Origin: Methylorubrum extorquens
GTDB lineage: Bacteria > Pseudomonadota > Alphaproteobacteria > Rhizobiales > Beijerinckiaceae
Reading direction: 5' to 3'
Length of the DNA stretch: 64,000 nt
Assembly: GCF_024169925.1 (NCBI RefSeq)
Contig: NZ_JALJXF010000001.1
Span: forward strand, 688,001-752,000
Shown here: in pieces, positions 60,124 through 64,000 of the stretch
Layout of the letters: each line of letters begins with the position of its first letter
Position numbering within the stretch: position 1 is the first letter of the stretch
Notes under the pieces: model-generated
What the model saw: only the letters and a program-made list of their open reading frames with translations
Databases searched by the model: none
Told to the model about the DNA's origin: nothing
Position numbers and translations under genes: made by a program

Positions 60124-61770
60124 TCACCAGTTCCGGAACTTGGCCGGCGGCTCGTAGAGACCGCCGGACCAGTGGACGAGATCCTTGATCGAGCGCGCCG
60201 CGAGCAGGGAGCGGTCGGCGTCGAGGGGTTCGATGCCGAGATCCTCCGGGCGACGGACGATACCGCGCTGGCGCAGCCGCTCGACCATGGCCCGGTCACG
60301 TCCGCGGCCGATCTCGGTGTAGCCGGCGACCCCGCGGATCGCCTGCTCGCGCTCATCCGCGGTGCGGCAGAGCAGGAGGTTGGCGATGCCTTCCTCGGTG
60401 ACGATGTGGGTGACGTCGTCGGCGTAGACCATCACCGGAGCCAGCTCCAAGCCGATCTTACGCGCCAGTTCCAGGGCATCGAGCCGCTCGACGAAGGCCG
60501 GGACCAGTCCCTCGCCGAAGGTCTCGACGATCTGCACCACGAGCTTGCGCCCGCGCATCAGCGCCGGATCGCCGGCCACCTGCGCCTCGCGCCCCGCCTT
60601 CATCCAGGTGTCGGAGGGGTGGCGCCGTCCGTGCGGGTCCGAGCCCATGTTCGGCGCGCCGCCGAAGCCCGCGACGCGGTTCTGCGTTACCGTCGAGGAA
60701 TGGCCGGCAAGGTCGATCTGCAGGGTCGAGCCAATGAACAGGTCGCAGGCGTAGAGCCCGGCTGTCTGGCAGAAGGCGCGATTGGAGCGGAGCGAACCGT
60801 CCGCACCGGTGAAGAAGATGTCGGAGCGCTCGCGGATGTAGCGGTCCATGCCGACTTCCGAGCCGAAGCAGTGCACCTGCTTCACCCAGCCCGACTCGAT
60901 CGCCGGGATCAGGGTCGGATGCGGGTTGAGCGCCCAGTGTGTGGCGATCTGACCTTTCAGCCCCAGGCGCTCGGCATAGGTCGGCAACAGGAGCTCGATC
61001 GCCGCCGTGCCGAAGCCGATGCCGTGGTTGAGCCGTCGGATGCCGTATTCGGCGTAAATCCCCTTGATCGCCATCATGGCCATCAGGATCTGGGTTTCGG
61101 TCATCGCCGCCGGATCGCGGGTGAACAGCGGCTCGACGTAGAACGGCCTGTCGGCCTCGACCACGAAGTCGATCCGGTCACCGGGGATGTCGACGCGCGG
61201 CACCCGCTCGACGATCTCGTTGACCTGCGCCACCACGACGCCGTTCTTGAAGGCGGTCGCCTCCACTACGGTCGGCGTGTCCTCGGTGTTCGGCCCGGTA
61301 TAGAGGTTGCCGTCCCGGTCGGCCGAAACGCCAGCGATCAGCGCCACGTTCGGGGTGAGATCGACGAAGTAGCGGGCGAACAGTTCGAGATAGGTGTGCA
61401 CCGCCCCGAGTTCGATTTGCCCGCCGTAGAGCATGCGGGCGATGCGCCCGCCCTGCGGCCCCGAATAGGAATAGTCGAGCCGCTTCGCGATACCCTGCTC
61501 GAAGATGTCGAGATGTTCGGGCAGCACGATGCCGGACTGGACCATATGAAGGTCGTGCACGCGGCTGGGGTCGCACTGGCTCAGGCCCCGCGCGAGGCAG
61601 TCCGCCTGCTTCTGGTTGTCGCCCTCCAGACAGACCCGGTCGCCGGGCTGAAGGATCGCCTCCAAGAGAGCGACCACGCCGGCAGCAGTCACGACCTTGC
61701 CCGCGGCATGGGCTCGGCCCGCCTCGATCCGCGCATCGCGGGCCGCCCGTTCTCGATGCCAACCGCTCAT
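60124..61770 (-). CDS. mdcA: malonate decarboxylase alpha subunit
   Basis: A 548-residue acetyl-S-ACP:malonate ACP transferase, which swaps acetyl for malonyl on MdcC. VFLEG-type region reads GDRVCLEGDNQKQADCLARG; NVALIAGVSADRDGNLYTGP, YGIRRLNHGIGFGTAAIELL, GSEVGMDRYIRERSDIFFTG and SSTVTQNRVAGFGGAPNMGS are diagnostic. First gene of the leftward operon. Its start is about 270 bases from that of madL on the other strand; the region between holds two perfect palindromes that could bind the local GntR regulator. Confidence 0.95.
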   Translation of the reverse strand: MSGWHRERAARDARIEAGRAHAAGKVVTAAGVVALLEAILQPGDRVCLEGDNQKQADCLARGLSQCDPSRVHDLHMVQSGIVLPEHLDIFEQGIAKRLDYSYSGPQGGRIARMLYGGQIELGAVHTYLELFARYFVDLTPNVALIAGVSADRDGNLYTGPNTEDTPTVVEATAFKNGVVVAQVNEIVERVPRVDIPGDRIDFVVEADRPFYVEPLFTRDPAAMTETQILMAMMAIKGIYAEYGIRRLNHGIGFGTAAIELLLPTYAERLGLKGQIATHWALNPHPTLIPAIESGWVKQVHCFGSEVGMDRYIRERSDIFFTGADGSLRSNRAFCQTAGLYACDLFIGSTLQIDLAGHSSTVTQNRVAGFGGAPNMGSDPHGRRHPSDTWMKAGREAQVAGDPALMRGRKLVVQIVETFGEGLVPAFVERLDALELARKIGLELAPVMVYADDVTHIVTEEGIANLLLCRTADEREQAIRGVAGYTEIGRGRDRAMVERLRQRGIVRRPEDLGIEPLDADRSLLAARSIKDLVHWSGGLYEPPAKFRNW

Positions 61771-61798
61771 CCGGTCCGCTCCCTGTCATCGCCGCGCT

Positions 61799-61808
61799 GC
61801 GTATACGC
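61799..61808. promoter_or_regulatory. palindrome in mdc-mad control region
   Basis: gcgtatacgc, a perfect ten-base palindrome 29 bases before the mdcA start codon. The gtatac core resembles sites of FadR/FCD-type GntR regulators (TNGTNNNACNA). A GntR gene lies at the end of the mad operon, so autoregulation is plausible. Confidence 0.45.
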
Positions 61809-61811
61809 TGA

Positions 61812-61826
61812 CCGACGAAACGTCGG
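61812..61826. promoter_or_regulatory. second palindrome in mdc-mad control region
   Basis: ccgacg-aaa-cgtcgg, a perfect 6+3+6 palindrome four bases from the first one. It could be part of the same operator or a hairpin in the mdcA leader. Confidence 0.4.
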
Positions 61827-61946
61827 CGTCGGTACATTCAGCGGTGCCATAGCATCATTTTTGTATTCTCACTTGCGCCAGTGTCAATATCTTGCATACG
61901 ATGGGGGAACAAAAACGAATCGTTGAATACGGGAAGGAGGCGCCGG

Positions 61947-62042
61947 ATGATCGCTGCATGCAATGGGCCCACGGGAGCCCGGATGTGGACGTCGAAGCCG
62001 ATCGAACGATCTGCGGTTCCACGCGGGGAGGGGGCACGGTGA
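61947..62042 (+). CDS. 31-residue ORF coupled to madL
   Basis: ATG at 61947 has AAGGAGG seven bases upstream, one of the best ribosome sites in the window. The peptide is MIAACNGPTGARMWTSKPIE followed by RSAVPRGEGAR. Its TGA at 62040-62042 overlaps the GTG start of madL (GTGA), so madL translation may depend on it. It is not hydrophobic and has one Cys. It could be a leader peptide, a small subunit, or chance. It was too short to be noticed by length alone. Confidence 0.5.
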   Translation: MIAACNGPTGARMWTSKPIERSAVPRGEGAR

Positions 62043-62488
62043 CGATCCTCGGCGTCGCGCTCCTCGCGCTCTGTACCCTGATCGGCGTGTTCCTGGGCGA
62101 CCTGCTCGGAATCCTGCTCGGCGTTAAGGCCAATGTCGGCGGCGTCGGCATCGCCATGATGCTGCTGATCGCCGCTCGGATCTGGCTTTTGCGCCACGAC
62201 CGGCTCGGCCACGCGACCAAGCTCGGGGTCGAGTTCTGGGCCAGCATGTACATCCCGATCGTGGTGGCCATGGCCGCCCAGCAGAACGTCGTCGCCGCGG
62301 TGAGCGGCGGCCCGATCGTGATCATCGCCGCCGTCGGCAGCGTGTTGCTGTGCTTCGCCGCCACCGCCCTGCTCGGCCGGATCGGCGGGCGCCCGCCCCG
62401 CGACGACGCCGAGGGCGCGCAGGCGGGCGCCGTGATCGGCGGCGAGGCGAACATGTCCATGCAGCCTTCCACGGCGGCCCGGAGGTAG
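62039..62488 (+). CDS. madL: malonate transporter subunit MadL
   Basis: A 149-residue inner-membrane protein with about four helices (ILGVALLALCTLIGVFLGDL, GIAMMLLIAARIWLL, PIVVAMAAQQNVVAAVSGGP, IVIIAAVGSVLLCFAATALL). MadL and MadM together form a sodium-type malonate symporter described in Malonomonas. The start is the GTG at 62039, which has GGGGAGGGG upstream and overlaps the small ORF. A frame to 61892 is open but unlikely. madM starts four bases after the stop. Confidence 0.92.
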   Translation: MTILGVALLALCTLIGVFLGDLLGILLGVKANVGGVGIAMMLLIAARIWLLRHDRLGHATKLGVEFWASMYIPIVVAMAAQQNVVAAVSGGPIVIIAAVGSVLLCFAATALLGRIGGRPPRDDAEGAQAGAVIGGEANMSMQPSTAARR

Positions 62489-62492
62489 ACCC

Positions 62493-63257
62493 ATGCTGCA
62501 CATGCTGGAACACGTCTTCATCGAGCAGAGCTTAGTCGCCGCCTTCGCGGTCATCGGCGGCCTGATGCTCGTGTCGAACGTCCTCGGGAAGCGCCTGACG
62601 CGCGGCCGGGTCCACGGTTCGGCCATCGCCATCGTGCTCGGACTCGTGCTGGCCTATTTCGGCGGCCTCGCCACCGGCGGGAAACGCGGGCTGGCGGACA
62701 TCCCGGCGCTCGCCGGCATCGGCCTGATGGGCGGGGCGATGCTGCGTGACTTCGCCATCGTCGCCACCGCCTTCGAGGTGGACGTCGTCGAGGCGCGCCG
62801 CGCGGGCCTCCTCGGCGTCGTGGCGCTGGCGCTCGGTACAGTGCTGCCCTTTCTCGTCGGCACCCTGACGGCGGTGGCCTTCGGTTATCACGACGCGGTG
62901 TCGATCACGACGATCGGCGCGGGCGCCATCACCTACATCGTCGGCCCGGTGACCGGCGCGGCGCTCGGCGCCGACTCGACCGTGATGGCGCTTTCGATCG
63001 CCACGGGCGTGACCAAGGCGGTGATGGTGATGGTGGGGACACCCCTGGTGGCGCGGCTGATCGGCCTCGACAACCCGCGCTCGGCGATGGCCTATGGCGG
63101 GCTGATGGGCACGGTCAGCGGCGTCGCGGGCGGGCTCGCGGCCACCGATCCGAAGCTCGTACCCTACGGCGCATTGACCGCGACCTTCCACACCGGCATC
63201 GGCTGCCTCGTCGGCCCGTCGCTGCTGTTCCTGATCGTGCGGGCTCTGGTGGGGTGA
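62493..63257 (+). CDS. madM: malonate transporter subunit MadM
   Basis: A 254-residue membrane protein with about eight helices (VAAFAVIGGLMLVSNVLGKR, AIAIVLGLVLAYFGGLATGG, LLGVVALALGTVLPFLVGTL, ATFHTGIGCLVGPSLLFLIV). GAGAITYIVGPVTGAALGAD is a glycine-rich loop typical of this family. It forms the malonate carrier with MadL. The stop overlaps the next gene's start by four bases (63254-63257), so the GntR gene is coupled. Confidence 0.93.
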   Translation: MLHMLEHVFIEQSLVAAFAVIGGLMLVSNVLGKRLTRGRVHGSAIAIVLGLVLAYFGGLATGGKRGLADIPALAGIGLMGGAMLRDFAIVATAFEVDVVEARRAGLLGVVALALGTVLPFLVGTLTAVAFGYHDAVSITTIGAGAITYIVGPVTGAALGADSTVMALSIATGVTKAVMVMVGTPLVARLIGLDNPRSAMAYGGLMGTVSGVAGGLAATDPKLVPYGALTATFHTGIGCLVGPSLLFLIVRALVG

Positions 63258-63949
63258 TGCGGATGGAGGAGGGCGGCGCGATGGACGGCATGGCTGAGGG
63301 GCGCGGCCTCCTCTCCGACCAGATCCGCAACGCGCTGACGGATGAGATCGCCTCCGGTGTCCTCGCGGCGGGCATCGCGCTGGACGAACAGGATCTGGCC
63401 GACCGCTTCGGTGCCTCGCGCACCCCCGTCCGCGAGGCCCTGCGCCAACTCGCCTCCAGCGGTCTGGTCGAGATGCGCCCCCGGCGCGGCGTCGTCGTCA
63501 CCCGCATGACGCCGGAGCGGATCATGGAGATGTTCGAGACGACCGCCGAGTTCGAGGCCCTGTGCGTCCGGCTCGCCACCTACCGGATGACGCCGCTCGA
63601 ACTCAGCGCGCTGATGGACCTGCACGAGCAATCGGCCGAGCCGGTCGCGGCGCAGGACTACGACACCTACGATGCCCTCAACCGCGCTTTCCACGAGGCG
63701 CTGTACCGCGCGACCCATAACGGCTTCATGGCCGAGCAGGCGCTGGCGATCCGCTCGCGTCTGGCTGCCTTCCGCCGGACGCAGTTGCGCCAGGGCGAGC
63801 GCATCCTGCGTTCACGCGCCGAGCACGGGGAGATCCTTCAAGCCATTGCCGAAGGCGACGGCGACGCCGCAGCACGGCGGATGCGGGCGCACATGCTCAA
63901 CGCGGCGAGCGCCCTCGGCCGCTATGTCGCCGACCATGCGAGCGAGTAA
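63254..63949 (+). CDS. GntR-family transcriptional regulator, FCD type
   Basis: A 231-residue regulator. Residues 15-85 are a winged helix: LSDQIRNALTDEIASGVLAA, DEQDLADRFGASRTPVREAL and RQLASSGLVEMRPRRGVVVT. Residues 95-220 are a helical FCD effector domain with His candidates in RAFHEALYRATHN and SRAEHGEILQAIAEGD, which usually bind metal and a carboxylate. By position it is an MdcY-like repressor of malonate genes that senses malonate or malonyl-CoA. Start ATG at 63254 overlaps madM by four bases. Confidence 0.9.
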   Translation: MMRMEEGGAMDGMAEGRGLLSDQIRNALTDEIASGVLAAGIALDEQDLADRFGASRTPVREALRQLASSGLVEMRPRRGVVVTRMTPERIMEMFETTAEFEALCVRLATYRMTPLELSALMDLHEQSAEPVAAQDYDTYDALNRAFHEALYRATHNGFMAEQALAIRSRLAAFRRTQLRQGERILRSRAEHGEILQAIAEGDGDAAARRMRAHMLNAASALGRYVADHASE

Positions 63950-64000
63950 GCGCCGGGAGGTTTCCCAAGACCCCGGCCTGCGCGGTTTGCGCGCGGGCCG

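Noticed and set aside
1..64000. CRISPR array
   Set aside because: No regularly spaced direct repeats of 25-40 bases were seen anywhere in the window.

Overview
The window reads as chromosome of a high-GC alphaproteobacterium. Gene content (IHF-beta next to rpsA and sppA, trpF-trpB, an HD-GYP response regulator, malonate decarboxylase with MadL/MadM) and protein style fit Methylobacterium/Methylorubrum. That assignment is inference from recognised families; no database search was possible.

Layout. (1) 0-2.7 kb: minus-strand surface-glycan genes (a GT2 glycosyltransferase, a larger lower-GC glycosyltransferase-like protein, the 3' scrap of a third gene). (2) 2.7-12 kb: a scarred accessory region. 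It holds fragments of IS481 and IS5 transposases, small ORFs in a low-GC patch, the broken remains of a JAB (deubiquitinase-like) plus patatin locus resembling type II CBASS, a NodS-like methyltransferase N-terminus joined to the JAB scrap, an intact methyltransferase, an ABC exporter, one apparently complete IS1182-family element with inverted repeats, and HlyD and other gene scraps. (3) 11.3-23 kb: a YkgJ-type Cys-cluster protein read in frame into a cold-shock protein, small hypotheticals, a secreted alpha/beta hydrolase-domain protein, a serA - D-2-hydroxyglutarate dehydrogenase-like pair, a UvrA2-like ABC ATPase and a REC-HD-GYP regulator. (4) 23.7-35.4 kb: a dense cluster of eleven genes, ten of them glycosyltransferase-like and one methyltransferase, including a sucrose-phosphate-synthase-like GT4-HAD fusion and a GT29 (sialyltransferase)-like protein. 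No flippase or polymerase is visible, so the product and its export are unknown. (5) 35.7-54.8 kb: housekeeping genes: MmcQ/YjbR, ABC-F ATPase, chemotaxis receptor, AlkA-like glycosylase, CcdA-like protein, Kef-type antiporter, pirin, tRNA-Glu, rlmB, rpsA, a sugar O-methyltransferase, sppA, ihfB, lapA, trpF, trpB. (6) 54.9-55.7 kb: a CAT-anticodon tRNA followed by scraps that look phage-derived, where trpA would usually be expected. (7) 55.7-64 kb: the malonate module. mdcA-C-D-E-G-B-H run leftward; a coupled small ORF, madL, madM and a GntR regulator run rightward from a shared control region with two perfect palindromes. Together they would import malonate, decarboxylate it on a special acyl carrier protein, and control expression.

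The least explained parts are the glycan cluster (23.7-35.4 kb), the decayed JAB/patatin locus (4.6-5.1 kb), the YkgJ-cold-shock read-through ORF and the 31-codon ORF coupled to madL.
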